From NCBI RefSeq assembly GCF_008122205.1, contig NZ_PHNJ01000001.1:186001-250000 (forward strand): a DNA stretch of 64,000 nt, in the 5' to 3' direction. The notes under the pieces were generated by a model. The model ran no database searches and was not told the DNA's origin. It was given only the letters and a program-made list of their open reading frames with translations. The stretch's first letter is position 1, and the number at the start of each line of letters is the position of its first letter. The stretch is from Natronococcus pandeyae (GTDB lineage Archaea; Halobacteriota; Halobacteria; Halobacteriales; Natrialbaceae). Made by a program: the position numbers and the translations under genes. Below, piece after piece: positions 27,154-35,454 of the stretch.

Positions 27154-28107
27154 TTACCGCTGTCCGTTGAACGGCCACCGATCGTCGTCGTCGGGATTCG
27201 ATCGGTAGCTGTCTCCGACGAGGACGCCGAGGGCCTTCGCGTTCGTTTCGAGGCGCAGCGTTTCGGTCGAGAGCATCTCGCCGTCGAGACTGTACTGGAC
27301 CGAATCGCGGAGGCTCTCGACCGTGAGCGACGGCGCCCGACGCCGGACGATGTGCGTGCTGTCGCGCCCGAACAGCCCCTCGAGGGCCGCTTCCCCGAGC
27401 AGGTCGACGGTTCCGGCGTCTTCGACGATCGTGACCTCGAAGAGGCCGTCCTCGACGTTCGCCTGTGCGGCCCGAGCCCCGGTGAATCGCCGACAGTTCC
27501 CGACGAGGACGAACATCGCTTTCCCTTCCCACGACTCCGTCGCCTCCCCGTCCGGGCCTTCGACCGTCGTCACGCGCAACGGGAGCGACTCGAACTCCCT
27601 GACCGTCTCGAGGGTGTTCTTTACGTACGCGAGCACGCCAAACTCGCGTTTTCCCTCCGAGGTCGTTTCGCAGCTCGCCTCGGCGGTGACGCCGCCGACG
27701 CAGGAATTGGCGAACCACCGGTCGTTCGCGACTCCGAGGTCGATCGTCCGCCGTTGACCGTCCTCGATCACCGCGAAACTGTGCTCGATGCTTTCGACGC
27801 CGACGTTCGCCGCGAAATTGTTTCCCGTCCCGGCGGGGACGACGGCGAGCGTCGTCGTGTCGAGCGCGTCGGCAGCCGCGATGCCGTTGACGACCTCGTT
27901 GATGGTTCCGTCCCCGCCGGCCGCGGCGACGAGGTCGGCATCGGACGTGGCCTCGCGCGCCAATCGATGAGCGTCGCCGACCGCCTCGGTCTTTCGAATC
28001 TCGAAGCCGTGGTCGGCCGCCAGTTCGACGATATCGTCGACGTGATCTTCGCTCCCGCTCACGGGATTGAGGACGAGAACGCGTCGACCCGCACCGTCCG
28101 ATTCCAT
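27154..28107 (-). CDS. diacylglycerol kinase-family lipid kinase
   Basis: A 317-residue kinase of the DAGK/YegS/sphingosine-kinase type. The N-terminal catalytic domain has VLNPVSGS, the GGDGTINEVVNGIA signature and VPAGTGNNFAANVG. The C-terminal beta domain ends with SVQYSLDGEM. The substrate is probably a lipid alcohol such as archaeal ether lipid precursors, which is inferred. It sits 71 bp upstream of the IDI-like gene on the same strand, so an isoprenoid-lipid setting is plausible. Confidence 0.88.
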   Translation of the reverse strand: MESDGAGRRVLVLNPVSGSEDHVDDIVELAADHGFEIRKTEAVGDAHRLAREATSDADLVAAAGGDGTINEVVNGIAAADALDTTTLAVVPAGTGNNFAANVGVESIEHSFAVIEDGQRRTIDLGVANDRWFANSCVGGVTAEASCETTSEGKREFGVLAYVKNTLETVREFESLPLRVTTVEGPDGEATESWEGKAMFVLVGNCRRFTGARAAQANVEDGLFEVTIVEDAGTVDLLGEAALEGLFGRDSTHIVRRRAPSLTVESLRDSVQYSLDGEMLSTETLRLETNAKALGVLVGDSYRSNPDDDDRWPFNGQR

Positions 28108-28162
28108 AGCCGCAGTATATGCCGGGCGTGCGCAAAAGGGCCTCCCCGGCGTATGCTCAGCC

Positions 28163-28876
28163 ATGTACGCCGTCGATCTGCACACGCATACGCGGTTCTT
28201 CCACGGTCGCCGATCTCTCGGTGACCGGTTCGATCCGCTCGGCGTCCGTCTGCTCGCGTGGTTGGCCGAGCGACGCGGCCTCGAGGGGGTCGTGACGACG
28301 AACCACGACTACTTTACGCCGTTCGAATCGACCGCGAACGTGGCCACGCTCCCTGGAATCGAGATCACGACCAGCCGCGGGCACGTCCTCGTGATCGGTC
28401 CCGATCCGCCCGAGGAGACGGAACCGGGGGCGCTCACCCCGGCCGAAGCCGTCGATCTGGCCCACGAGCGCGACTGTGCTGCGATCGTCGCCCATCCGTT
28501 TCGCAACAGTACCGTCCGCGAACTCGAGGAGATCCCGTTCGACGCGATCGAGGTCAACGGGAAACACCCGCGATCGCGGCCGCTGGTCCAGGAACTGGCG
28601 GAGAGCCGGGACCTCCCGCTGGTCGGCGGCAGCGACGCCCACTACCCGTTCGAGGTGGGGCGAGCGTACACGGTCGTCGACGCCGAGCGGCTCACGCCCG
28701 CGGCGCTCGTCGAAGCGATCCGCGACGGGCGAGTCGACGCTCGCGTCTCCCAGACGAGATTCGACCAGCTGTTGCGACGGGGATATCGGGCGATCCACCG
28801 CCGAAAACGAGTGATCGACGCGATCGAACGGCCGACGCCGGGCGTGGGGTCCCCGCCTGGAGAGGACTCGTCTTGA
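28163..28876 (+). CDS. PHP-domain phosphoesterase
   Basis: A 237-residue protein with PHP metal-binding motifs: DLHTHTRF at the N-terminus, TTNHDYF, PGIEITTSRGHVLVIG, AHPFRNSTV and GGSDAHYPFEVG. PHP enzymes hydrolyse phosphoesters, including histidinol phosphate and nucleic-acid ends. Which one applies here is not evident. Divergent from the lipid kinase, 55 bp between starts. Confidence 0.88.
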   Translation: MYAVDLHTHTRFFHGRRSLGDRFDPLGVRLLAWLAERRGLEGVVTTNHDYFTPFESTANVATLPGIEITTSRGHVLVIGPDPPEETEPGALTPAEAVDLAHERDCAAIVAHPFRNSTVRELEEIPFDAIEVNGKHPRSRPLVQELAESRDLPLVGGSDAHYPFEVGRAYTVVDAERLTPAALVEAIRDGRVDARVSQTRFDQLLRRGYRAIHRRKRVIDAIERPTPGVGSPPGEDSS

Positions 28877-28886
28877 GTAGCGTCGT

Positions 28887-29108
28887 CTACTCCTGCGTGG
28901 ATCGTCGGCCGAGAAAGTAGCCGGTCACGAAGCTCGTGGCGAGCAAACCCACAGCGACCGGGAGGCGTCGCGATTCCGTCACCGGTGCCCCCGTCCCTTT
29001 TTCGACGCCCTCGAGTATCGGTTCGCGGAACGGAGTGTCCATTCCGACCGCAACGACCTCTCTGATGGCGACCTCCGCCAGAGCCTGTTTGTCGAGTCGA
29101 GCGGCCAT
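28887..29108 (-). CDS. small protein with one C-terminal membrane helix
   Basis: A 73-residue protein from ATG 29108 (MAARLDKQALAEVAI), with a soluble N-terminal half and one helix near the end (VAVGLLATSFVTGYFLGRR). An upstream in-frame ATG at 29156 would add 16 residues. It converges with the PHP gene, 10 bp between stops. No family recognised. Confidence 0.65.
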   Translation of the reverse strand: MAARLDKQALAEVAIREVVAVGMDTPFREPILEGVEKGTGAPVTESRRLPVAVGLLATSFVTGYFLGRRSTQE

Positions 29109-29222
29109 ACCGGAGAGTACCACCCGAATCGACGTCGTCCTTGGGACGGTGTCCATCCGCGGCTAACGCCGCGGACTCGAGCGTGAGAGTCTCCCTCGGC
29201 TGCGGTATCGCCGACGGTCGCG

Positions 29223-29636
29223 TTATCCGAGCTGTTCGTCCAGAATCAGCCGTGTCTTCGTGCTCACGACCTCTTCCTGGTCTCGAGCTTGCGTGATGAG
29301 GTCGTTCACGCCGCGGGTGTCGGCGGCGTCGACGACGAGTACGACGTCCTGCTCGCCGGAGACCATCCAGACGAAGTCGACCTCCTCCCACTCGGCCATT
29401 CGCTCCGAGATCCCCTTGGTATCGACGTCGACCGCGACGCTGACTTCGATCATCGCCTTGACGTTCCCGGTGTGCGTCGAGATCGTGAACCGTTCGATCA
29501 CGTCCTCGTCCATCATCCGTTCGACACGGTTTCGGACGGTTCCCTCGCTCGTCCCGACTTCGTCGGCGATCTCCGTGTACGGCGTTCGGGCGTCTCGCCG
29601 AAGCATATCGAGAATCTGTCGGTCCAGCTCGTCCAT
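29223..29636 (-). CDS. Lrp/AsnC-family transcriptional regulator
   Basis: A 137-residue regulator. The helix-turn-helix is LDRQILDMLRRDARTPYTEI, then GTSEGTVRNRVERM. The C-terminal RAM domain includes VDFVWMVSGEQDVVLVV. It is divergent from carA with 102 bp between starts, and three similar palindromic sites lie in that gap. Control of carA and of itself, perhaps with an amino acid as effector, is inferred from position. Confidence 0.93.
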   Translation of the reverse strand: MDELDRQILDMLRRDARTPYTEIADEVGTSEGTVRNRVERMMDEDVIERFTISTHTGNVKAMIEVSVAVDVDTKGISERMAEWEEVDFVWMVSGEQDVVLVVDAADTRGVNDLITQARDQEEVVSTKTRLILDEQLG

Positions 29637-29672
29637 AGAGATTCGTAAGTACGAACGACTCGCACTTACCGA

Positions 29673-29687
29673 TTACGAATTTCGTAA
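29673..29687. promoter_or_regulatory. Lrp-type operator candidate between the regulator and carA
   Basis: TTACGAATTTCGTAA is a near-perfect palindrome, mismatched only at the centre. Related sequences flank it: ATTCGTAAGTACGAAC at 29641-29656, just before the regulator start, and TACGTAGTTCGTAA at 29726-29739, overlapping the carA start. Spaced repeats of one motif across a divergent promoter fit cooperative Lrp binding. Confidence 0.65.
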
Positions 29688-29705
29688 CTCAGCTTCGAAG
29701 GCAAC

Positions 29706-29738
29706 ACTTATGCCCGGCTATACAATACGTAGTTCGTA
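29706..29738 (+). promoter_or_regulatory. carA core promoter (leaderless)
   Basis: ACTTATGC (about 29706-29713) is a TATA-like box roughly 25-30 nt before the carA ATG at 29739, so the transcript should begin at or within a few bases of the start codon. A TACGTAGTTCGTAA half-palindrome covers the predicted start site, where a bound repressor would block transcription. Confidence 0.5.
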
Positions 29739-30815
29739 ATGACAGCTGCCTACGTTGCGCTGGAGGGTGGCCACGTGATCGAGGGACGTGGTCGTGCTCC
29801 GGGGACCGCTCGTGGCGAACTCGTTTTCACGACAGCCTACACGGGCTACGAAGAAAGTCTGACCGATCCATCGTACGAGGAACAGATCCTCACCTTCTCG
29901 TACCCCCTGATCGGAAACTACGGCGTCCGCGAGGAGCGATTCGAGGACGACCGCGTCCACCCGCGCGCCGTGCTCGCGCGAGAACTCACCGACGACGTCG
30001 CCGACTGGCTCGAGAGCGAGGGCGTTCCAGCCATCGACCATCTCGACACCCGCGAAGTCGTCACCGACATTCGTGACGGCGGCGCGATGAAGTGTGGGAT
30101 CGCCGTCGGCGAGGACGCCACCAAGGAAGACGCCCTGAACGAACTCGAGGCCTGCAAGGGAATGAGCGAACACACGGAGATCGGCGCCCAGGTCAGCGTC
30201 GACGAACCCGTCGTCCGCGGCGCCGACAACGACGGCGAGACCGTCGCCCTGGTCGACTGCGGCGCGAAGGGCTCGATCGTCGACTCGCTGGTCGCCCGCG
30301 ATGCGACGGTCCACGTCCTGCCACACGATACGAGCGTCGAGGACGTCGAGGCGATCGATCCCGACATCCTGTTCGTTTCGAACGGGCCCGGCGATCCGGC
30401 CAACTACGAGCAGGCCGTCTCGCTCGTCGAGGCGTTCGTCGAGGAGACGCCGGTCGCCGGCATCTGTCTCGGCCAGCAGATCGTCGCCCGCGCGCTCGGT
30501 GGCACCACCGAGAAGATGGCGTTCGGCCACCGCGGCGTCAACCAGCCCGTCCTCGACCTCGAGTCGGATCGAGTCGTCATGACGACTCAGAACCACGGCT
30601 ACACGGTCGACGAGCCGGGAGAGCATCTCGAGGTCTCTCAGATCAACGTCAACGACGACACGCCGGAGGGGTTAGACGGCGTCGAGTACGACGTCCTCAC
30701 CCGCCAGTACCACCCCGAAGCCAACCCCGGCCCGGAGGACACCCTCGACTTCTTCGACGACGTCCTTGCGATGGCGGGCGATCGAAGCCAGCGAGCCGTC
30801 CCTGCCGACGACTAG
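29739..30815 (+). CDS. carA: carbamoyl-phosphate synthase small (glutaminase) subunit
   Basis: A 358-residue subunit that frees ammonia from glutamine for CarB, feeding arginine and pyrimidine synthesis. The N-terminal CPSase small-chain domain has TTAYTGYEESLTDPSY. The class I glutaminase domain has the nucleophile Cys243 in GICLGQQI and the His/Glu pair in YHPEA. Length is normal. carB is not next to it; the following gene is an unrelated membrane protein. Expression is probably under the divergent Lrp regulator. Confidence 0.96.
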   Translation: MTAAYVALEGGHVIEGRGRAPGTARGELVFTTAYTGYEESLTDPSYEEQILTFSYPLIGNYGVREERFEDDRVHPRAVLARELTDDVADWLESEGVPAIDHLDTREVVTDIRDGGAMKCGIAVGEDATKEDALNELEACKGMSEHTEIGAQVSVDEPVVRGADNDGETVALVDCGAKGSIVDSLVARDATVHVLPHDTSVEDVEAIDPDILFVSNGPGDPANYEQAVSLVEAFVEETPVAGICLGQQIVARALGGTTEKMAFGHRGVNQPVLDLESDRVVMTTQNHGYTVDEPGEHLEVSQINVNDDTPEGLDGVEYDVLTRQYHPEANPGPEDTLDFFDDVLAMAGDRSQRAVPADD

Positions 30816-30884
30816 CTCCCCCGTCTTTTTCACCGCGCTCGGAACCCGGAACGTTGAACAGCCGGGCGTGCGCTTGCTCGAGCG

Positions 30885-31421
30885 ATGGAGCGTCCGCTCG
30901 GTCTCGCGAGTTTCGACGAGCAGAGCCGGTTAGCACACGTGCTGACGGTCGCCGTCGCCGTCGTCGTCTGCTGTCTCGGTTACTTCGGCGCCGTCGTCGC
31001 CGTCTACGGTGACCTTTCGGTGCTCGCGCCGGAGACGAGCGTCGAGCAACAGCGCGTCGGCGGGGTCGTCGGTTCGATCTGCGTCTGGGCCTACTTCGCG
31101 CTCGCGTTCGTCCGCGGCTACGGCGGCCCCGTTCTGAACACCCTCGTCTACCCGGTTGCGATCGTCCTTCTCGCTCCGTTCGTCGGCCGCTGGCTGCTCT
31201 TCGGACCGGACCTCGCGGGACTGGCCGACCGGTTCGTCGGACTGCTCGTCGTCGAACCGCTTCTCACGACGGTGATCGTGATGGTCCCCGGGTTCGGAGC
31301 GTTCCTCACGCTGCTGGCACTCTGGGGGACGAGGACCGACGAGTCCGAGCGGCGAGACTGGGAGCGTCGACACCTCTCCGACGATTTTTACGAGGAGTTC
31401 ATCGCCGAGGACTCCGACTGA
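30885..31421 (+). CDS. four-helix membrane protein, function unknown
   Basis: A 178-residue protein with four likely membrane helices (about 18-42, 63-80, 85-104 and 120-146) and an acidic, Arg-containing C-terminal tail (WERRHLSDDFYEEF). No transport or enzyme motif seen. It lies 69 bp after carA on the same strand. It converges on the SIMPL-domain gene. Confidence 0.7.
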   Translation: MERPLGLASFDEQSRLAHVLTVAVAVVVCCLGYFGAVVAVYGDLSVLAPETSVEQQRVGGVVGSICVWAYFALAFVRGYGGPVLNTLVYPVAIVLLAPFVGRWLLFGPDLAGLADRFVGLLVVEPLLTTVIVMVPGFGAFLTLLALWGTRTDESERRDWERRHLSDDFYEEFIAEDSD

Positions 31422-31467
31422 CTGCCGACAACGAGGAACCGCCCGACTCACGGAGGGAGACGGACCG

Positions 31468-32217
31468 TCACTCGAATCCGTAGGCGACGGTTACCGATGC
31501 GGTGACGCTCACGGGGTCGGCGTCGATCTCCGTCGGCGGCCCGTCGGCGGCGTCGTCCGCGGCGACGTCGTCGGTCTCGTGGTAGACCGTATCCAGCCGA
31601 ACGTCGCCGGTCTCGACCGACTTCGTGCCGGTGATCGTGACGCCGCGGTTGTCGGCGATGTGCTGTGCCTCGTCGTCCGCGTTCGCCAGGGCGTCGTCGA
31701 GCGCCTCGTCGCGGATCTCGTCGCGCGTCTCCTCCTGCAGACTGAACGTCACTCGGCCGACGTCGTCGGCTCCGGCGGCGGTTAGCTCGTCGATGATCTC
31801 GCCGATTCGGTCCACGTCGTCGATAGTGAGCTGGAACGAGTGGCGGCCCTCGTAGCCGTCGGTCTCGCCGTCTCGACCGCGCCGCGGGTGGACGCGATAC
31901 CGCCCTTCCTCGACGTTCTCGTCGGGAATCTCGAGCTCGTCGAACGCCTCGCGGAGCGCGTCGGCCTGGGCGGCTAACTCGTCGGTGACGGCCTCGGCGG
32001 TGTCGCCGCTCGCTTCGACGCCGACGCTGAGGCTCGCCGCGTCGGGCTCGGCCGTCGCCTCGCCGGTGGTGCTGACGACGATCTCGTTGTCGTCGCCGGC
32101 GTCGGTGGTCTGCGTTGCCGATCCCGGGTCGTCGCTTCCGAACGCACTCGTCAGGCAGCCGGCCGTCGTCGTTACAGCGGCGATACCGGATCCTGCGAGG
32201 AACTGTCGTCGATTCAT
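31468..32217 (-). CDS. SIMPL-domain (DUF541) Tat lipoprotein
   Basis: A 249-residue exported protein. The signal carries RRQFLAGSGIAAV and a lipobox ending TTAGC, so Cys20 is the predicted lipidation site. An acidic spacer follows, then a SIMPL/DUF541 domain beginning EIVVSTTGEATAEPDAASLSVG and ending SVTASVTVAYGF. The family is widespread in cell envelopes, with poorly defined function. A TATA-like TTATTTAA at about 32236-32243 (minus strand) points to a near-leaderless transcript. Confidence 0.88.
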   Translation of the reverse strand: MNRRQFLAGSGIAAVTTTAGCLTSAFGSDDPGSATQTTDAGDDNEIVVSTTGEATAEPDAASLSVGVEASGDTAEAVTDELAAQADALREAFDELEIPDENVEEGRYRVHPRRGRDGETDGYEGRHSFQLTIDDVDRIGEIIDELTAAGADDVGRVTFSLQEETRDEIRDEALDDALANADDEAQHIADNRGVTITGTKSVETGDVRLDTVYHETDDVAADDAADGPPTEIDADPVSVTASVTVAYGFE

Positions 32218-32255
32218 AGGGAATCCCACACGTGGCAATTAAATAACACTACCTG

Positions 32256-32279
32256 AAGCTCAAAGAGCGCTTTGAGCTT
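32256..32279. promoter_or_regulatory. 24-bp inverted repeat between the SIMPL and UspA genes
   Basis: Two perfect 10-bp arms, AAGCTCAAAG and CTTTGAGCTT, flank a 4-nt centre AGCG. It lies upstream of both divergent genes, 39 bp from the SIMPL start and about 57 bp from the UspA start. It could be an operator or a hairpin. Its length and perfection are unusual for chance in this composition. Confidence 0.6.
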
Positions 32280-32335
32280 TACGTGTCGGGAGAGGCTACT
32301 TGTTGGTTCGCGTAGACCGTCTTCGTACACTACCT

Positions 32336-33196
32336 ATGCCGGACGATCGCTTGCTCGTTCCCGTCGCGAACCCGGAAACCGCGGATCGGTTGCTCGACAC
32401 CGCGGTCGATATCGCCGCCGATCGAGACCTCGAGATCCTCGTGCTCACCGTGGTCACCGTCCCGATGCAACTGTCGCTCGGGCAGGCTCGCAGTCAGTTC
32501 GACGTCGATAAACAAGAAGCGACCGTCAACGACGCGGTCGAACGCGTTCGCGGCTACGGAATCTCGGCGACCGGGCGAATCAGGTTCGGACGAAGCGTCG
32601 CGAGCGGGATCTGCGGGGTTGCCTCGGACGAGTCTGCCGGGGTGATTCTGCTCGGCTGGCGTGGTCGGCCCCGTCGGCGGGATATCGTCCTCGGAAGTTA
32701 CATCGACGACGTGCTGGCTGACGCGCCGTGTGACGTCCTCGTCAAGCGGATCGATCGCGACCGCCTGGCCGTCTCGTCGGTGCTCGTCCCCGTCGCCGGC
32801 GGACCCAACACCGAGTTCGCCGCGGAAACCGCCGGCGCGCTCGCCCGCGCCCACGGCGCGCGGATCGAACTCGTGACCGTCGTGCCTGACCGCGAGGAGG
32901 CGACCGTCGCCGAAGCGCGGGACCTCCTCAACGGGACGGCACCCGCGCTGGGGGCCGTCGAATCGGTCGAGCAGACCGTCCTCGAGGGACCAGTCGTCGA
33001 GACGATCGTCGACCGCTCGGCCGACCACGACGTGACCGTCGTCGGCGCGGCCGAGGGTGGGTTCCTGCGGCGTGCCCTCGTCGGCGACGTTCCCGAGGCG
33101 ATCGGTCGTGAGGCCGAGGGTGCAGTGCTCATGGCCAAACGGAAGCAGGACGTTTCGGACGCGGTGTGGCGCCGACTGCGTGATCGGCTCCGGTGA
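32336..33196 (+). CDS. tandem UspA-domain universal stress protein
   Basis: A 286-residue protein with two Usp domains (about 1-140 and 145-270). The first has RLLVPVANPETADRLLDTA and GVILLGWRGRPRRRDIVLGS. The second has SSVLVPVAGGPNTEFAAETA and VTVVGAAEGGFLRRALVGDV. Haloarchaea often have Usp pairs fused to amino-acid permeases; this one stands alone. Ligand unknown. Confidence 0.87.
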   Translation: MPDDRLLVPVANPETADRLLDTAVDIAADRDLEILVLTVVTVPMQLSLGQARSQFDVDKQEATVNDAVERVRGYGISATGRIRFGRSVASGICGVASDESAGVILLGWRGRPRRRDIVLGSYIDDVLADAPCDVLVKRIDRDRLAVSSVLVPVAGGPNTEFAAETAGALARAHGARIELVTVVPDREEATVAEARDLLNGTAPALGAVESVEQTVLEGPVVETIVDRSADHDVTVVGAAEGGFLRRALVGDVPEAIGREAEGAVLMAKRKQDVSDAVWRRLRDRLR

Positions 33197-33235
33197 GAGT
33201 GGTAGGACGGATATCCGGGCCGCGGGCTCGATAGT

Positions 33236-33436
33236 TCACTCTTCTCTCGATATCTCGAGGGCGACGATGGTGAAGAAGGCCACGATGATGAGTCCGAGAT
33301 ACACGCCGATGATCGGATAGATGAGTAAAAAGAGGATGATCAACAGCAACGTGATGATGAGATTCAGACGCATAACTACTTCATCGCCCTCTAAGTCGAG
33401 GTACTGTACCAGTTCGTCCCTGTTCATAGGAGCCAT
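33236..33436 (-). CDS. small membrane protein
   Basis: A 66-residue protein with a short acidic N-terminus (NRDELVQYLDLEGDE) and two very hydrophobic helices rich in Ile and Leu (about residues 24-40 and 43-60). The start is ATG 33436 or ATG 33427, three codons later. The 227 bp upstream to the purN-purH gene show no gene, only a GC-rich stretch near 33590-33660. Function unknown. Confidence 0.68.
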   Translation of the reverse strand: MAPMNRDELVQYLDLEGDEVVMRLNLIITLLLIILFLLIYPIIGVYLGLIIVAFFTIVALEISREE

Positions 33437-33663
33437 ATCAATTCGGCCACACAAGGCTCTTACCGACACCCTTCCAACGAAGTGCCCGTCTGCCCCTACA
33501 ACCAAAACTCGTCGTATCCGAAACTAACGAACGACATCCGAACTGACATCGTCGCCGTTTCAGAAGCCCGTCACTCCGATCGGGCGTGTTCGAAAAGTAC
33601 GCTCGCTCTGTTCGCTCACCACTCCTGGGAAATCTCGAGCAAAAATCCGCTCGGTCGCGGGTG

Positions 33664-35286
33664 TTAGTCGTGTCTGAACGATCGCTGGCCCGTAAACGCC
33701 ATCGCGATACCGTGTTCGTCCGCGGCCTCGATCACGTCGTCGTCGTTGACCGAGCCGCCGGGCTGGACGACCGCTTCGATACCCGCTTCGGCGGCTTCCT
33801 CGATCCCGTCCGGGAACGGGAAGAAGGCGTCGGAGGCCATGACGGCGCCTTCGGCGTCCTTCCCCTCGGCGTGCTCGTCGGCTTTCATCGCCGCGAGGCG
33901 AACTGCGTCGACGCGGGAGACCTGGCCCATCCCGACGCCGACCGTCTCGGTACCCTTCGTGAACAGGATGCCGTTGGACTTCACGTGTTTGAGCGTCTGC
34001 CAGGCGAAGACCATCGACTCGAGTTCTTCGTCGGTCGGCTCGCGCTCGGTGACGACCTCGAGGTCGTCGACCGAAATCGACTGGAAGTCACGCTCCTGGA
34101 CGAGCCGGCCGCCGACGAGCGGCTTCTCGGTAAAGCGCTCAGTTCGCGCTCCGAGTTCACCGACATCGAGAACTCGCAGGTTCTCCTTCTCGCAGAGCAC
34201 CTCGAGCGCGTCGTCGGTGTAGCCCGGTGCGACGACGACCTCCTTGAACGAGTCGATCACCTGTTCGGCGGTCTCGGCGTCGCACTCGCGATTCAGGGCG
34301 ACGATGCCGCCGAAGGCGCTCATCGGGTCGGTCGAGAGCGCTCTTTCGTACGCCTCGGCGAGGGTATCCGCGGTCGCACAGCCGGCCGGGTTGGTGTGTT
34401 TGATGACCGCCGCAGCGGGCTCGTCGAACTCCTTGATCAGGTTCAGCGCGCCGTCGGCGTCGTTGTAGTTGTTGTACGAAAGTGCCTTCGCGCCCTCGTT
34501 TAGCTGGTCGGCGTGGACGACGCTGGCCTCGTCGCAGGTGTAGTCGGTGTAGACCGCGGCGTCCTGGTGGGGGTTCTCGCCGTAGCGGAGCGTGTCGGCG
34601 CGGTCGCTCGAGACCAGTCGTCGCGCGGGAAGTCCGTCCTCGCCCGTTCGATCGAGTTCCACGTCGACCTCACCCGCGGCGAGGTCCACATCGACGGCAC
34701 CCTCGGCGAACCAGTTCACCGCCCGCGGGTACGCGCGGAACTCGCCCTCGTAGAGGACGCGCTCCTTCAGCGTCTCCTCGTCGTCGCCTTCGTAGACCGG
34801 GATCGGTTCCTGGGTGACGATCGGACCGGCGTCGACCTCGCTCTCGAGGACGTTCCCGTCCTCGTCGGTCGCGTCGGTGACGACGTGGACCGTACAGCCG
34901 GTCACCGAGACGCCGGCCTCGAGCGCGTCGCCCCAGGCGTCCGTGCCGGGGAACGATGGCAGCAGCGAGGGGTGGACGTTCAGCGTCGTCGGCTGGGCCT
35001 CGAGGAAGGTGTCCGAGAGGATGCGCATGTAGCCGTCCAGGCAGACGAGGTCGAACTCGTACCCGGACAGGGCCTCGTTGACTGCTCGTTCGTGCTCCCG
35101 GCGGCTCATCCCGTCCTCGAGCGGGACGACTTCCGTGGGGATTCCGCGCTCGGCCGCGGCCTCGAGCACCGGTGCATCCTCGCTGTTCGTGAGCACGACG
35201 GCGAGTTCGGCCCCGCCCGGCCGTCGGTCGGCGACGTTCAACAGGTTGCGCCCTCGGTTGCCGGCCATCCCGGCGATTCGCGTCAT
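33664..35286 (-). CDS. purH: fused GAR transformylase (PurN) and AICAR transformylase (PurH)
   Basis: A 540-residue bifunctional purine enzyme. The N-terminal part (about 1-190) is PurN: GRNLLNVADRR, CLDGYMRILSD, and NVHPSLLPSFPGTDAW with the catalytic His. The C-terminal part (about 215-540) is the AICAR formyltransferase domain: LRYGENPHQDAAVY, IKHTNPAGCA, TDPMSAFGGIVALN and FFPFPDGIEEA. The IMP cyclohydrolase domain that precedes this in bacterial PurH is absent; archaea usually supply it as PurO. Divergent from purB, 168 bp between starts. Confidence 0.95.
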   Translation of the reverse strand: MTRIAGMAGNRGRNLLNVADRRPGGAELAVVLTNSEDAPVLEAAAERGIPTEVVPLEDGMSRREHERAVNEALSGYEFDLVCLDGYMRILSDTFLEAQPTTLNVHPSLLPSFPGTDAWGDALEAGVSVTGCTVHVVTDATDEDGNVLESEVDAGPIVTQEPIPVYEGDDEETLKERVLYEGEFRAYPRAVNWFAEGAVDVDLAAGEVDVELDRTGEDGLPARRLVSSDRADTLRYGENPHQDAAVYTDYTCDEASVVHADQLNEGAKALSYNNYNDADGALNLIKEFDEPAAAVIKHTNPAGCATADTLAEAYERALSTDPMSAFGGIVALNRECDAETAEQVIDSFKEVVVAPGYTDDALEVLCEKENLRVLDVGELGARTERFTEKPLVGGRLVQERDFQSISVDDLEVVTEREPTDEELESMVFAWQTLKHVKSNGILFTKGTETVGVGMGQVSRVDAVRLAAMKADEHAEGKDAEGAVMASDAFFPFPDGIEEAAEAGIEAVVQPGGSVNDDDVIEAADEHGIAMAFTGQRSFRHD

Positions 35287-35454
35287 AGTCGAACCCGTGC
35301 CCGCGAAGGGGAAAGTGGTTGCGGTCTCGATCGCCGTCTTATACACAATCTCGCATTGCTGAGGCAGTATTTCGGCACGACATCGTTGATGTATGCACGC
35401 TCGTGGCTTCCCGTTTCGATACGTTTTTGCACCGCGCTGGAAAGCATCCGAACG

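Noticed and set aside
33586-34503. Plus-strand 305-codon frame across the purN-purH gene
   Set aside because: It is the antisense shadow of a clear purine gene.
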